Notes under the pieces: model-generated
Database searches by the model: none
The model's input: only the letters and a program-made list of their open reading frames with translations
What the model was told of the DNA's origin: nothing
Shown here: piece after piece, positions 1 to 9,199 of the stretch
How positions within the stretch are numbered: position 1 is the stretch's first letter
Layout of the letters: each line of letters opens with the position of its first letter
Assembly: GCF_019645875.1 (NCBI RefSeq)
Contig: NZ_CP081000.1
Location: 3,038,001-3,102,000 of the forward strand
Source: Mycolicibacterium senegalense
Lineage (GTDB): Bacteria > Actinomycetota > Actinomycetes > Mycobacteriales > Mycobacteriaceae
Direction of reading: 5' to 3'
Length of the DNA stretch: 64,000 bases
Translations under genes and position numbers: made by a program

Positions 1-2
1 GC

Positions 3-1664
3 ACCAAGAAGTGCGGCCACCAGGGCGGCAAGGTGTTGGTCCCCTCGGATGAGCAGATCAAGCGGCTCAACACCGCGCGGTTCCAGCTCGACATCATGCG
101 GGTGCCGGGCATCATCGTGGCGCGCACCGACGCCGAGGCGGCCAACCTGATCGACAGCCGCGCCGATGAGCGGGACCAGCCGTTCCTGCTGGGAGCGACC
201 AACCTGTCGGTGCCGACGTACAAGTCGTGTTTTCTGGCGATGGTGCGCCGGTTCTACAACCAGGGCGTCACCGAGCTCAACGGGCACCTGCTCTACGCGC
301 TTCCCGAGGGCGAGTACGCCACCGCCGAGGCCTGGCTGGAGCGGCAGGGCATCACGGCCACAATCGACGAGGCCGCCAAGAGCCACCGGCCCGGCGACTC
401 GGTGGATGCCTTGTTCGACAAGGTCGAGTCGGCGTTCGTCGAGGCCTGGCAGAACGACGCCGGCCTGAACACCTACGGGGAGGCAGTTGCCGAGCTTCTG
501 GAGTTCCGGGAACGCGAGGGCGAACCTGCCGCGATGAGCGCAGCCGAATGGCGCGACTTCGCCGCTCGCGCATCGCTGTACACGGCCCAGGAGAAGGCGC
601 ATGAGTTGGGTGCCGATGTGGCATGGGACTGTGAGCGGGTCAAGACTCCGGAGGGTTACTACCAGGTGCGCGGCGGGATCCCGTATGCGATCGCGAAGTC
701 GCTGGCGGCCGCACCGTTCGCCGACATCCTGTGGATGGAGACCAAAACCGCGGATCTGGCCGATGCCAAGCAGTTCGCCGATGCCATCCACGCCGTGTAC
801 CCGGACCAGATGCTGGCCTACAACCTTTCTCCGTCGTTCAACTGGGATACCACCGGCATGACCGATGACGAGATGCGAGCCTTCCCCGCCGAACTCGGCA
901 AGATGGGGTTCGTCTTCAACTTCATCACCTATGGCGGCCACCAGGTCGACGGTGTGGCATGCGAGGAGTTCGCGACGTCGCTGCAGCAGGAGGGCATGCT
1001 GGCGCTGGCCCGGCTGCAACGCAAGATGCGGCTGGTCGAATCTCCCTACCGGACACCGCAAACCCTGGTCGGCGGCCCGCGCAGCGACGCCGCACTGGCC
1101 GCCTCCTCGGGCCGCACCGCCACCACCAAGGCGATGGGGGCGGGCTCCACACAGCATCAGCACCTGGTGCAGACCGAGGTGCCCAAGAAGCTGCTCGAGG
1201 AGTGGCTGGCGATGTGGGGCGACTACTACAAGATCGGCGAGACCCTGCGGGTGCAGCTTCGGCCGCGCCGCGCCGGATCCGACGTACTCGACCTCGGTAT
1301 CTACGGTGACGGCGAGGAGCCGCTGGCCAATGTTGTCGTCGACCCCATCAAAGACCGGCACGGCCGCAACATCCTGACCGTGCGCGATCAGAACACCTTC
1401 GCCGAGAAGCTGCGCAAGAAGCGCCTGATGGACCTGATCCACGTGTGGCTGATCCACCGGTTCAAGCCAGAGATCGTCTACTACGTGACACCCACGGAGG
1501 ACAACGTCTACCAGACCGAGAAGATGAAGGCGCACGGTCTGTTCAGCGATGTGTACCAGGAGGTCGGTGAGATCATCGTCGCCGACGTGAACCAGGCCCG
1601 CATCGACGAGCTGCTGGCACCGGATCGCGAGGCGCTCGGCCGGCTGATCCGCAAGGAGGACTGA
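3..1664 (+). CDS. aceA: isocitrate lyase, long ICL2-type, 5' end outside the window
   Basis: Cleaves isocitrate to succinate and glyoxylate in the glyoxylate shunt (and methylisocitrate in the methylcitrate cycle for many mycobacterial enzymes). The open frame runs in from the window edge. Its first visible codons encode the catalytic signature K-K-C-G-H at about positions 6-20, so the N-terminal third is missing and the GTG at 33 is not the start. About 553 residues remain after the signature. That fits the roughly 766-residue ICL2 form rather than the 428-residue ICL1 form, so a C-terminal extension domain is present. Family and length are strong; the symbol is by homology. The next gene is convergent, with a hairpin between them. 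Confidence 0.9.
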   Translation, partial: TKKCGHQGGKVLVPSDEQIKRLNTARFQLDIMRVPGIIVARTDAEAANLIDSRADERDQPFLLGATNLSVPTYKSCFLAMVRRFYNQGVTELNGHLLYALPEGEYATAEAWLERQGITATIDEAAKSHRPGDSVDALFDKVESAFVEAWQNDAGLNTYGEAVAELLEFREREGEPAAMSAAEWRDFAARASLYTAQEKAHELGADVAWDCERVKTPEGYYQVRGGIPYAIAKSLAAAPFADILWMETKTADLADAKQFADAIHAVYPDQMLAYNLSPSFNWDTTGMTDDEMRAFPAELGKMGFVFNFITYGGHQVDGVACEEFATSLQQEGMLALARLQRKMRLVESPYRTPQTLVGGPRSDAALAASSGRTATTKAMGAGSTQHQHLVQTEVPKKLLEEWLAMWGDYYKIGETLRVQLRPRRAGSDVLDLGIYGDGEEPLANVVVDPIKDRHGRNILTVRDQNTFAEKLRKKRLMDLIHVWLIHRFKPEIVYYVTPTEDNVYQTEKMKAHGLFSDVYQEVGEIIVADVNQARIDELLAPDREALGRLIRKED

Positions 1665-1720
1665 GGTTTCGGCGGTGTTCGCGCCCGGCCGTACTGCGCC
1701 GGTTTCTACTGCAGGGTCGT

Positions 1721-1749
1721 GACCGACGAGGGCCAACAGCCCTCCGGTC
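1721..1749. terminator. hairpin between convergent genes
   Basis: GAGGGC (1728-1733) pairs with GCCCTC (1739-1744) around a 5-nt loop, and GACCG (1721-1725) pairs with CGGTC (1745-1749) outside a 2-nt bulge. It lies between the convergent lyase and acyltransferase genes. No U-tract follows on either strand, so its role as a terminator is inferred from position only. Confidence 0.4.
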
Positions 1750-1808
1750 GAAAACCACGCGGTCGTGGGCACCAGGCGTCGTTGGCTAGATGCTGCCCCA
1801 CAAGGGAA

Positions 1809-3110
1809 TCAAGCCTTGACAACCCGTCCCGCGCTGACCCGGGCGGCGATACCCGCGCCCACAAACCCGACGAGGGCCGACCAGCCCAGCACTCCGTCGA
1901 GGCCGTTCTTGGCCATCAGTGTCAACGTGGCGCCGGCAATGCACAACAGCGCGCCGGTCACCACCGCCCGGTGGCCGCTGACCTGAACCGCATCGTCCCA
2001 CCACGGCAGCGGGCGATGTTCCAACGGAGACAGCAGCCGGAAAGCCACCGCCATGAGAACCGCGAAAACGCCTGCGCGCAAGGCCAGATGGGCCCAGAAG
2101 CCCGGGGCGTGCGGATCGAACGCGTCGAGGCCGACCGCATGCAGGCCGAACGCGGCGACCGCGATCACCGGGATGTGCCACAGGTACAGCGTCATGGCTC
2201 CCCCGTTACCTCTCGCCACGACATACCAGACCCGCGGACGGGCAGCCCAGCGCCGGACGGGATCCGCGGCGGCGATGAACAGACACGGCATCCACGTGCA
2301 GTGCAGCGCCAGCAGAAGCGTGGGCGGTGAGACGTTCGAGACGTGCTCGGTGCCGGTGACGACGAGCGATACGTCGTAAATGCCGGTCAGAGCGAGGCTT
2401 ACCTGTGCCGCGAACGCGATGACCGCGATCGCTATCGCACGCTTGGCACACATCAGCCGGCGCGCGTAGGCCACGCCGATCACCACGGGGATCAGCCAGA
2501 CGATGACCAGGTTGGCGGCGCCGGCCTCGGCTGTGCCGACGGCGAAGCGGATGGCGTCCATCACTGCGGCACCGGCGATCAGCCCGGCAACCGCCCATGC
2601 CATCGCTCGTCCGGTACGCAGACGCATCAGCGCCGGGACGAAGGCCAGCACCACCAGGTAGACGCCGAGGAACCACAGCAGCGCCACGCACTCACGTCCG
2701 AGCGCCGCGGCGGACTCAGCCCCCATCGTCGCGTGCACGACGGCCAGGAGTACTGCCCACACCGCGAGGTACCAGAACACCGGGCGGCACAACCGCTGAG
2801 CGCGGGCGAACAACCACGCCCCCCATGAACGACCGTCATGCCAGCTGTAGGCCCCTGCGGCCCCGCCGGCGAAGAAGAACAGCGGCATCACCTGCAGTAC
2901 CCAGGTGATCGGGGCCAGCTCGGGCAGCGCGCCGAGGATATTGCCGACCTGCACGCCCCCGGAGCCGATGGTGGCCAACAGCAGTGCGCAATGCCCGAAC
3001 ATCACGACCAGCAGCGCACTGAGACGTGCCACGTCGATCGCACGGTCACGGTCGGGTTTGGTGGTAAGCGTCACGGCATCTGCCGACGGCACAACCTCAG
3101 GACTTGGCAT
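1809..3110 (-). CDS. acyltransferase 3 family integral membrane protein
   Basis: 433 residues, almost entirely hydrophobic, with about ten predicted membrane helices. The N-terminus has the family pattern of a charged R-D-R-A-I-D-V-A-R stretch entering the first helix, then an F-G-H in that helix, the histidine position typical of acyltransferase-3 enzymes. Such enzymes move acyl groups across the membrane onto sugars, lipids or glycans; the substrate here cannot be read from sequence. The ATG lies 4 nt after the stop codon of the upstream gene without its own clear ribosome site, so translation is probably coupled to the 4350-3115 gene and the two products likely work together. Confidence 0.75.
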   Translation of the reverse strand: MPSPEVVPSADAVTLTTKPDRDRAIDVARLSALLVVMFGHCALLLATIGSGGVQVGNILGALPELAPITWVLQVMPLFFFAGGAAGAYSWHDGRSWGAWLFARAQRLCRPVFWYLAVWAVLLAVVHATMGAESAAALGRECVALLWFLGVYLVVLAFVPALMRLRTGRAMAWAVAGLIAGAAVMDAIRFAVGTAEAGAANLVIVWLIPVVIGVAYARRLMCAKRAIAIAVIAFAAQVSLALTGIYDVSLVVTGTEHVSNVSPPTLLLALHCTWMPCLFIAAADPVRRWAARPRVWYVVARGNGGAMTLYLWHIPVIAVAAFGLHAVGLDAFDPHAPGFWAHLALRAGVFAVLMAVAFRLLSPLEHRPLPWWDDAVQVSGHRAVVTGALLCIAGATLTLMAKNGLDGVLGWSALVGFVGAGIAARVSAGRVVKA

Positions 3111-3114
3111 GGGT

Positions 3115-4350
3115 TCAGTCTGCCGGGCGATCGGCCGGCTCGGGATGGGTAGTCCTACCTGTTTTCCGGGTACGCGGCCACAACGCCAGGCTCGCCGCGA
3201 GCAGCAACATCGAGGGCACGGCCCACACCAGGAACCAGGCCGAGCGTCCCGAGCCCGTGTTCAGCGCCGCATCACTCGCGGGGACCGTACGCGCCCACGC
3301 GATGAACGCATCAGCCACCGGGAGCACACCGAACAGGTAACGCGTGGTGTGCCATCCCACCGGCACGCCGATCAGCTCGACCTGTCGGGTGAGCCGACCG
3401 GCCAGGTCGCCGTCGCCGTTGGCCCGGGCCGCCGCCAGACCGACCGCCGAGGCACTCAGACTCACCCCGAAGATCAGCGGCCCGCTGTCGACATCCCCGG
3501 CGCCACTGGCGCCGGACGGGTACTCCAAGATGCCGGCCAACCCGGCCTTGCTCGTGACGAAGCGGGAGGAAAACCGCTGCCACTGATCGTCTTTCACACC
3601 GACCACATCATCGACCGCGGGCCAGAAGGTCTGGATGACGGCCTGGGAAGACCCGCGCGGACCCGTCAGGGCGTGGGCCTGTCGATCAACCTGGTGCGGC
3701 AGCAGGCCGGTGTCGGTATCAGCAGCGGCCAATGCCCGCCGGCGCCAGTCCGCAAGATCCGTCCGCCACGGCAGCCCGAGCAACGAGATCGCTTCAGCCA
3801 GCGCGCCTGCCGCCACAACCGAATCACACGGCCAGAACTGGCCCGGATAGCTGGCCGGGAACGGTGAGTCCGCTTGTCCCAGTGCCGAATGCACGGTCTC
3901 AGCCCGTTCCCGCACCACCGCCCGGTCCGCATCGGAGTCCGAAGCGCGTGCGATGGCGACAGCCAGGGCGAGTGACCAACCCGCCGCGAAGATCCCGTGG
4001 TCCGGGACCATTCCCCTGCCGAATACGGCCAAGGATTGCGCAGTTTCGATGGCAGCGAGCCGAGCGCGAGCCCGGGCGAGGTAGTCGGCGGAACGCGGGT
4101 CTGCACCCAACTGGGTGGCCACTTGGGCCTCGGCGAGGCCGGTCAGCACCCTGGTGAAGTATTCGCCTTCGGGGAACAGACCCTGCATCTCAGTGTCGCG
4201 TCCGGATGCCAGGGCTGCGTCGAGAAAACCGAGTTGACGTTCGGCGCGAACGGGCAACGGGCCGAAGCCGATGTAGAGGACGTGCACCAGGGACACCAGT
4301 GCGAGCACTGTCGCCAGCGTCGCGGCGACCACTCGCGCCCGTGTAAGCAT
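3115..4350 (-). CDS. membrane-anchored extracytoplasmic protein of unknown function
   Basis: I do not recognise a named family. The protein has an N-terminal membrane helix (about residues 8-28), a long alpha-rich central part with repeated Ala/Leu helices and a Y-P-G-Q-F-W-P-C-D segment near residue 190, and a second hydrophobic helix close to the C-terminus followed by a charged tail. This suggests an external alpha-helical (possibly alpha/alpha toroid) domain held by two anchors; that fold is inference. The ATG at 4350 is chosen over an upstream in-frame start because a TAAAAT box ends 7 nt before it, as in leaderless mycobacterial mRNAs. It is the first gene of a pair with the acyltransferase. 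Confidence 0.6.
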   Translation of the reverse strand: MLTRARVVAATLATVLALVSLVHVLYIGFGPLPVRAERQLGFLDAALASGRDTEMQGLFPEGEYFTRVLTGLAEAQVATQLGADPRSADYLARARARLAAIETAQSLAVFGRGMVPDHGIFAAGWSLALAVAIARASDSDADRAVVRERAETVHSALGQADSPFPASYPGQFWPCDSVVAAGALAEAISLLGLPWRTDLADWRRRALAAADTDTGLLPHQVDRQAHALTGPRGSSQAVIQTFWPAVDDVVGVKDDQWQRFSSRFVTSKAGLAGILEYPSGASGAGDVDSGPLIFGVSLSASAVGLAAARANGDGDLAGRLTRQVELIGVPVGWHTTRYLFGVLPVADAFIAWARTVPASDAALNTGSGRSAWFLVWAVPSMLLLAASLALWPRTRKTGRTTHPEPADRPAD

Positions 4351-4357
4351 CTTGGGA

Positions 4358-4363
4358 ATTTTA
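4358..4363 (-). promoter_or_regulatory. -10 box, leaderless promoter of the 4350-3115 gene
   Basis: On the minus strand TAAAAT is followed by 7 nt and then the ATG at 4350, which would put the transcription start at or next to the start codon. No good -35 is visible, which is common for mycobacterial SigA promoters. Confidence 0.45.
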
Positions 4364-4430
4364 GGGCTCCGATGGGCAGGCCACGCAGTTGCCGGATACG
4401 GTTCCAGTCCCACCGAGCTTCCGTGCGCAG

Positions 4431-4436
4431 TAGATT
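4431..4436 (+). promoter_or_regulatory. -10 box, leaderless promoter of the 4443 gene
   Basis: TAGATT is followed by 6 nt and the GTG at 4443, the spacing expected for a transcript starting at its own start codon. Together with the minus-strand box at 4358-4363 it makes a compact divergent promoter. Confidence 0.45.
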
Positions 4437-4442
4437 GCTGCG

Positions 4443-5084
4443 GTGGGGAAAAGACGGTTGGCCGGCGCCAGGGGCCGATTGCTGGCGCTCGCAGCCTCGG
4501 TCACCGTGGCCGCCGGCATGGTGTACGTGCAGAACACCGAGCCGAAATGCTGCGCCGACGCCGCCGTAGCGAATGCACCCGCCGGTCAGCAACAACCGGC
4601 GCAGGTTCCGGCGCGAGCCGAGTTGGTCGCGGCGAGCGCGCCCGTCGTCGCCCGCGACTTCCAGTTCTCCCTACCGAAGGGCCCGGCGCCCGAGGGCGGC
4701 CTCCAGGTCAAGACAATCTGGGTGGCCCGCGCCATCGCCGTGATGTTTCCCGAGATCACCACCATCGGCGGGTACCGGCAGGATGCGCTGAAATGGCACC
4801 CGAACGGTCTGGCGATCGACGTGATGATCCCGAACTATCACTCCGACGAAGGCATCGAGCTCGGTAACCAGATCGCCGGGTTCGCTCTGGCCAACGCCAA
4901 GCGCTGGGGTGTGCTCCACGTGATCTGGCGCCAGGGCCTCTATCCAGGCATCGGCGCGCCGCACTGGACCGCGGACTACGGCAACGAGACCCTCAACCAC
5001 TTCGACCATGTGCACATCGCCACCGATGGCGGCGGCTACCCCAGCGGTCACGAAACCTACTTCCTGGGGTCGATGTCGAAATAG
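4443..5084 (+). CDS. secreted M15-like (DD-peptidase/Hedgehog fold) protein, paralogue 1
   Basis: 213 residues. A basic N-terminus and hydrophobic stretch (about residues 11-28) act as signal or anchor, followed by an Ala/Pro-rich linker with a Cys-Cys pair. The C-terminal domain has H-P-N-G-L-A-I-D and N-H-F-D-H-V-H, the H..D..H zinc-ligand pattern of M15-type peptidases and of the related ARB_07466-like domain. A cell-wall peptidase or peptidoglycan-binding role outside the membrane is likely, but activity is not proven by the motifs. The GTG start is supported by a TAGATT box 6 nt upstream. A close paralogue lies at 9578-10198 with identical motif segments. Confidence 0.7.
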   Translation: MGKRRLAGARGRLLALAASVTVAAGMVYVQNTEPKCCADAAVANAPAGQQQPAQVPARAELVAASAPVVARDFQFSLPKGPAPEGGLQVKTIWVARAIAVMFPEITTIGGYRQDALKWHPNGLAIDVMIPNYHSDEGIELGNQIAGFALANAKRWGVLHVIWRQGLYPGIGAPHWTADYGNETLNHFDHVHIATDGGGYPSGHETYFLGSMSK

Positions 5085-5223
5085 CCGCGCGGCGCGGTTA
5101 CAGGCGTTTGGCGGCTGGCCAGGCGGGTATGCACCCAAGCACGCGGGGGGTCGCGAGGTCCCCGGCGTTTCAACGTGTGAACCGCCAGGGATTCCTTGAT
5201 GGAACGAGGCAAGGAGTCCAGAA

Positions 5224-5625
5224 ATGACACTCAAGAACGCAGCCAAGACAGCCGCCGCAGCCGCAGCGCTGATCGCGGGCGCCGGATTTGGGGCGGGCCT
5301 CGCGCAGGCTGATCCGCCCGGGCCGTTCCCGCCACCCATACCCCCGATTCCGGGTCCCGGGGTGAATGCCGGTGTGCCCGGCAACCCGCTGCCGCCGGGA
5401 CAGGGTTTCCTGCCGCCTCCCGGCCATGGCGGCCCGATGCCGCAGGACCGGATTTCGTTCGCGGCGCCTCCGCCGTGGGTGTTGATGCCGGTGATGCCGC
5501 CGATGGGCACGCCGCCGGCACCGCCGCTGCCCGACTGGGCGGACGGGCTACCCATGTTCTGGAATCCCGATCTCGGAGCCTGGGGCGTCTGGGATGCGCA
5601 GGCCGGAGTGTTCGTCCGGATCTAG
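5224..5625 (+). CDS. small secreted proline-rich protein
   Basis: 133 residues with a clear signal peptide: Lys near the N-terminus, an Ala-rich core and a likely cut after A-Q-A at about residue 29. The mature part is dominated by Pro, Gly and Met (many P-P and P-M-P steps) and ends in a Trp-rich tail (W-A-D, F-W-N-P, W-G-V-W-D). It resembles the small exported Pro-rich proteins of mycobacteria; no enzyme motif is seen. AAGGAG at 5211-5216 stands 7 nt before the ATG, which fixes the start. It follows the M15-like gene by 139 bp on the same strand, but a shared transcript is not shown. Confidence 0.7.
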   Translation: MTLKNAAKTAAAAAALIAGAGFGAGLAQADPPGPFPPPIPPIPGPGVNAGVPGNPLPPGQGFLPPPGHGGPMPQDRISFAAPPPWVLMPVMPPMGTPPAPPLPDWADGLPMFWNPDLGAWGVWDAQAGVFVRI

Positions 5626-5647
5626 CGCACGCGGATGGCAGCGCCGG

Positions 5648-6862
5648 TCAGGCGGCACTGCTCACATGGACCGCGGACTCGCCGATGGTGGCGGCGCTGT
5701 CTCCGATGATGGTGTGCAGCAAGGCAAGTTGTTCGCGTTGCCCGCGAGCCACAGCGCGGTCCATGTGGTCCGCCGATGTCATCGCCGCGATGCTGCGAAT
5801 CACGTTGACCGGCGTCTTCACCAGCGGGTACCACGGCGGCATGTAGGCCGGCAGGCCGAGGACACGCATCGCGCTCGGCCCGAGAAACGCGCTGGTGATC
5901 GAAAGGTGTTGGGCCCAGGCCAGGCGACGGCGCAGTCTCCGGATACCGCGGTAGTGCCACGACAGCGGATCCCCCGCCATCGGAACCGACAACTGTTGGG
6001 TCGTCTCATCGGGAACGGCCAGCGCCGTGGACGTGTGGTACAGCACGCGGATGCTGTCGCGGAATGTCCGAGGCAACCATTCGTCCTCCACGCCGATCAG
6101 CCAACCGACGTAGCGAGTCAGGTGCGCGATGGCATCGAGTTCGCCTGGGGCCAGGAGGATCCCCATCCCCAGCGTGGCGACCGGTGGGGCGACGAGCGCG
6201 CCGACCAATGTCGCGGCCATATCGGTCTGGTTGACGGGTAGGCCCCACTCCTCGGTGTGCCAATCGGGCATGGCCGCAACGTGGCGACGCACAAACGAAT
6301 GGATCAACCGCACGTGCAGGGTGGACCGGTAGCCCACGCCCAACGGGTCCAGACCGCCCTCGGAGATGACGTCCATCGCCCACTGCATCGTCTCGGCGAA
6401 GCGCTTGTTGGAACCCTTCTCCAAGGCACCCGTGCGAAGCAGGGTCTTGTTGAATCCCGAGAACTGGTAACCGCCGAGCAATGACACATCCCGTGCGACG
6501 GACATACCGTCGGATCCGCCCCGCAGTAAGGCACGCTGCCCCTTGCGCAGCTTGGCGCGGTCCACCCAGTCCGGGATGGTCTCCACACCGATGAAGAACT
6601 CGCGCAACGGTTCCGGGGCCTCGGGCACGTTGTCGATACCGGAGACAAGCGCCTTTTCGAACAGCGGACGCATCTGTGCCATTCCGGCTGATGCCATCCA
6701 GTCGACCAGGCGGTCCATGGGCTCGTCTCCGACTGTCAGCCGCTCACCGAGCCGACGCCACTGCTGCGCATCGGGATTGCGAATGCCCAGCATCGTCGCG
6801 AACGCCCGAATCGCAGTGGGGACAGCGACGGGTTGTTCGGGATGGCGGGCCGGGATGTTCAA
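5648..6862 (-). CDS. oxygenase MpaB family protein (DUF2236, latex-clearing-protein fold)
   Basis: 404 residues matching the haem-dependent MpaB/rubber-oxygenase catalytic family. A helical core carries an R-x(3)-H-x(3)-R-R-H segment (around residues 205-217) where the family has its conserved Arg/His residues. Family members cleave or oxidise hydrophobic substrates such as polyisoprene or mycophenolic-acid precursors; the substrate here is unknown. The TTG start follows GGAGG by 5 nt. It is transcribed divergently from a TetR regulator, with a perfect palindrome between them, so it is probably repressed by that regulator. Confidence 0.75.
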   Translation of the reverse strand: MNIPARHPEQPVAVPTAIRAFATMLGIRNPDAQQWRRLGERLTVGDEPMDRLVDWMASAGMAQMRPLFEKALVSGIDNVPEAPEPLREFFIGVETIPDWVDRAKLRKGQRALLRGGSDGMSVARDVSLLGGYQFSGFNKTLLRTGALEKGSNKRFAETMQWAMDVISEGGLDPLGVGYRSTLHVRLIHSFVRRHVAAMPDWHTEEWGLPVNQTDMAATLVGALVAPPVATLGMGILLAPGELDAIAHLTRYVGWLIGVEDEWLPRTFRDSIRVLYHTSTALAVPDETTQQLSVPMAGDPLSWHYRGIRRLRRRLAWAQHLSITSAFLGPSAMRVLGLPAYMPPWYPLVKTPVNVIRSIAAMTSADHMDRAVARGQREQLALLHTIIGDSAATIGESAVHVSSAA

Positions 6863-6894
6863 CAGGACCTCCTGCGCAAGACGGACCGAGAGGA

Positions 6895-6914
6895 CTGACT
6901 ACGTACGTAGTCAG
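6895..6914. promoter_or_regulatory. 20-bp perfect palindrome, probable TetR operator
   Basis: CTGACTACGTACGTAGTCAG equals its own reverse complement. It lies between the divergent oxygenase (start 6862) and TetR (start 6943) genes, 32 bp from one start and 28 bp from the other, so a dimer bound here could block both promoters. Size and symmetry fit a TetR-family site. Confidence 0.7.
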
Positions 6915-6942
6915 AAGGTAGGCGCCGGGTAGGGTGCTGTCA

Positions 6943-7581
6943 ATGAAGCGCGTGCAAGTGATGCGTGGCTACGGCGGCGTCAGTGCGGCCGACCGCCGCA
7001 CAGAACGACGGGCCAAGCTACTCGCCGCCGGACGACAGATCTGGGGTGAATCCGGGGTCACCGAGGTCACCGTGCGTGCCGTCTGTACCGCAGCTGGGCT
7101 GACCTCGCGCTACTTCTACGAGCAGTTCGAAACGCGAGACGCGTTGCTGTACGCCATTTCCGACGACGTGCGGGATCAGCTGCTGACAGCACTGGTGAAT
7201 GCCGGGGTGGGCAATCCGGGCACCCTGACCGACAAACTCCGGTCGGCCCTCACCGCATTTCTGAACATCATCGCGGCCGACCCGCACATCCATCGCATTG
7301 CCACCGGCGACGTCAGCAGCGTCGCCGGTCTGACAGAGCACCGCACACACATCCTGGAGATGATCACCGACCTCATCGTCCAGCTCGCACCAGATGTGCT
7401 GACCTCGGCCACTCCCGAGCCGGCCGAGCTGCGCCGGGGCGCACAGTTCATGGTCGGCGGCGTCAACCAGATCATCGAAGCCTGGCTTGAGAATCCCACC
7501 GAAACGCCCGAGGAACTCGCGGCCGAATGCGCTGACCTCTGTGTCGCCGTGGTGCGCGGGGTCACGCGGTCGAGCGAATAG
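6943..7581 (+). CDS. TetR family transcriptional regulator
   Basis: 212 residues from the ATG at 6943. The N-terminal helix-turn-helix is recognisable (R-R-A-K-L-L-A-A-G, then V-T-V-R-A-V-C-T-A-A-G-L-T-S-R-Y-F-Y-E-Q-F), followed by the helical ligand-binding domain. The start is chosen over the GTG at 6934 because TAGGGT (6930-6935) ends 7 nt before this ATG, the spacing for a leaderless transcript. It probably binds the 20-bp palindrome and controls itself and the divergent oxygenase gene, with a hydrophobic oxygenase substrate or product as a plausible inducer (inference). Confidence 0.85.
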   Translation: MKRVQVMRGYGGVSAADRRTERRAKLLAAGRQIWGESGVTEVTVRAVCTAAGLTSRYFYEQFETRDALLYAISDDVRDQLLTALVNAGVGNPGTLTDKLRSALTAFLNIIAADPHIHRIATGDVSSVAGLTEHRTHILEMITDLIVQLAPDVLTSATPEPAELRRGAQFMVGGVNQIIEAWLENPTETPEELAAECADLCVAVVRGVTRSSE

Positions 7582-7658
7582 CGTGGCCCTCGGCGTTTAG
7601 CACGAACGCCGACGGCAACTCTGTGGGTGAACAGGTACCCCAACAGAGAGGCTCCCTC

Positions 7659-7829
7659 ATGAGCCATCCGCATTCGGACAAGGGTGAGTCGGACGTCGAG
7701 CGGGACACCCACGTGGCCGCCTCCCGCGCCGGCCGAGATAACGACGGCAGCTACGTGGGGCGCGCCTCTTCTGACGACGATTTCGACAGCGGGCAGACCG
7801 GGGCCGAGGCGCGTAGTTCCGATAGTTGA
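7659..7829 (+). CDS. small acidic hydrophilic protein, 56 aa
   Basis: 56 residues rich in Asp, Ser, Glu, Gly and His, with no hydrophobic stretch, probably disordered and cytosolic. No domain is recognised. The ATG is chosen because GAGAGG lies about 8 nt upstream; an in-frame GTG at 7623 lacks such a site. It lies 77 bp after the TetR gene and ends 5 bp before the stop of the convergent amine oxidase. The composition is evenly biased rather than random, which supports a real gene, but only comparison could prove it. Confidence 0.55.
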   Translation: MSHPHSDKGESDVERDTHVAASRAGRDNDGSYVGRASSDDDFDSGQTGAEARSSDS

Positions 7830-7834
7830 GCGCG

Positions 7835-9199
7835 TTACGCCGCCACTACACTCTCGGCTGCAATCACTTCCGCGGCAGCGCGCTCGCCTGAGCGCACCGC
7901 GCCGTCGATCCAGCCGCACATGATGGCCGAGCTCTCCGAACCGGCCCAATGAATCCGTCCACACGGAGCCCGTAGCGCCGGTCCGAACTGCGTGAGGACC
8001 CCGGGCGGCGCGTGGCTGATCATCCCGCCACCCGAATACCGTTCGAGCGTCCAGTTCTGCTCGTGATAGCGCACGGGTGACGCGGCCTTCGGGCCGAACC
8101 GGTCGACCAGCTCAGCGATCATGACGGCTTTGCGCTCGGCGGCATCGAGCAGCCCGAGCCGACGGGCGGCGGGCCCCTCGCTGATCACGCACATGATTCC
8201 GGGGCTACCGGTGTCGGTGCAGGCATCGATGGTCAGGGTGGCGGGGTTCCCGGGCGCCGCGGACTGTCCGCACAAACCGTCTGCTCGCCAGAATGCCGTG
8301 TCGTAAACGACCGATATCTTGAAGACCGCCCCGCTGGGCATCCGCTGATGAAGAAACAGTCGATCCACGGGAAGCATTGGCTCATAGCAGATCTGGTGGG
8401 CCACAGCCAAAGGAACAGCCACGATCACCTGCCCCGCGCGTACCGTCATGCCGTCGCCGTGGACCGTCGCACCGCTGTCGTCCTGAGTGACGGCGTGCAC
8501 CGGTTGCGAAACATGAAGAGCCTCACCGAGTTCGGCAGCCATCGGGCCGTAGATCGCACCCATGCCTCCGTGCACGCGCGCATCCTGGGCGCCGCCCTTG
8601 GTGGAGATGACGAAGCCCGGTCCGCCGCCGGATCCCATCTGGTGGAGCGCCCACAGCAATGACACCTCGGAGCCCGCCGACGTGTATATGCCGGCGAGCG
8701 CCATGTCGAGCATCTCGCGGGCCTGCCGGGACCGCATGTGCCGGTTGATCCACTCCCCCAAGCTGATCCGGTCCCACTCGACCGCCCGCTTGGCGTCCCA
8801 TGGGGCCTCGAAGGGAATCGTCTTGCACATCAATTCCACCTCGAGCAGTCCTGCGCCGAGATTCGCGATGGCCCACGGGCTCATCGCCCACGGGATCGTG
8901 CCGGAGTACCGGTGCTGTTTACCGTCGAGGATCATCATCGCCTCGCCGTCGACGAACTGCTGGTACTCCTCGACTCCGCACTCGGCCATCAGGGCTTTGA
9001 TGCGGTCCTGTCCAGGGCCGATCCAGGCCCCGCCCCGGTCGATCCAGGTTCCGTCATCGAACACCTCGGTGAAGGTGCGGCCGCCCACCCGGTCCCGCGC
9101 CTCTAGCAGGGCCACCGACTGGCCCGCTTGCTTGAGCCGCAACGCCGCGGTCAGACCGGCGAATCCCGCGCCCACTACGCAACAGTCGACATCTGTCAT
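7835..9199 (-). CDS. aofH: flavin-containing monoamine oxidase (AofH-like)
   Basis: 454 residues. The N-terminal FAD Rossmann motif G-A-G-F-A-G-L (residues 10-16) is followed by L-E-A-R-D-R-V-G-G-R-T, the classic amine-oxidase signature. The C-terminus has H-W-A-G-S-E-S-S and G-W-I-D-G-A-V-R-S-G, the second FAD-contact region. It oxidatively deaminates amines to aldehydes with H2O2; the natural substrate is not evident. The ATG has GGGGAGG a few bases upstream. A Ser/Ser-Ala stretch replaces the usual Thr/Tyr residues in parts of the C-terminal motif, so specificity may differ from eukaryotic MAO. The symbol is by homology to the mycobacterial protein. Confidence 0.8.
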   Translation of the reverse strand: MTDVDCCVVGAGFAGLTAALRLKQAGQSVALLEARDRVGGRTFTEVFDDGTWIDRGGAWIGPGQDRIKALMAECGVEEYQQFVDGEAMMILDGKQHRYSGTIPWAMSPWAIANLGAGLLEVELMCKTIPFEAPWDAKRAVEWDRISLGEWINRHMRSRQAREMLDMALAGIYTSAGSEVSLLWALHQMGSGGGPGFVISTKGGAQDARVHGGMGAIYGPMAAELGEALHVSQPVHAVTQDDSGATVHGDGMTVRAGQVIVAVPLAVAHQICYEPMLPVDRLFLHQRMPSGAVFKISVVYDTAFWRADGLCGQSAAPGNPATLTIDACTDTGSPGIMCVISEGPAARRLGLLDAAERKAVMIAELVDRFGPKAASPVRYHEQNWTLERYSGGGMISHAPPGVLTQFGPALRAPCGRIHWAGSESSAIMCGWIDGAVRSGERAAAEVIAAESVVAA

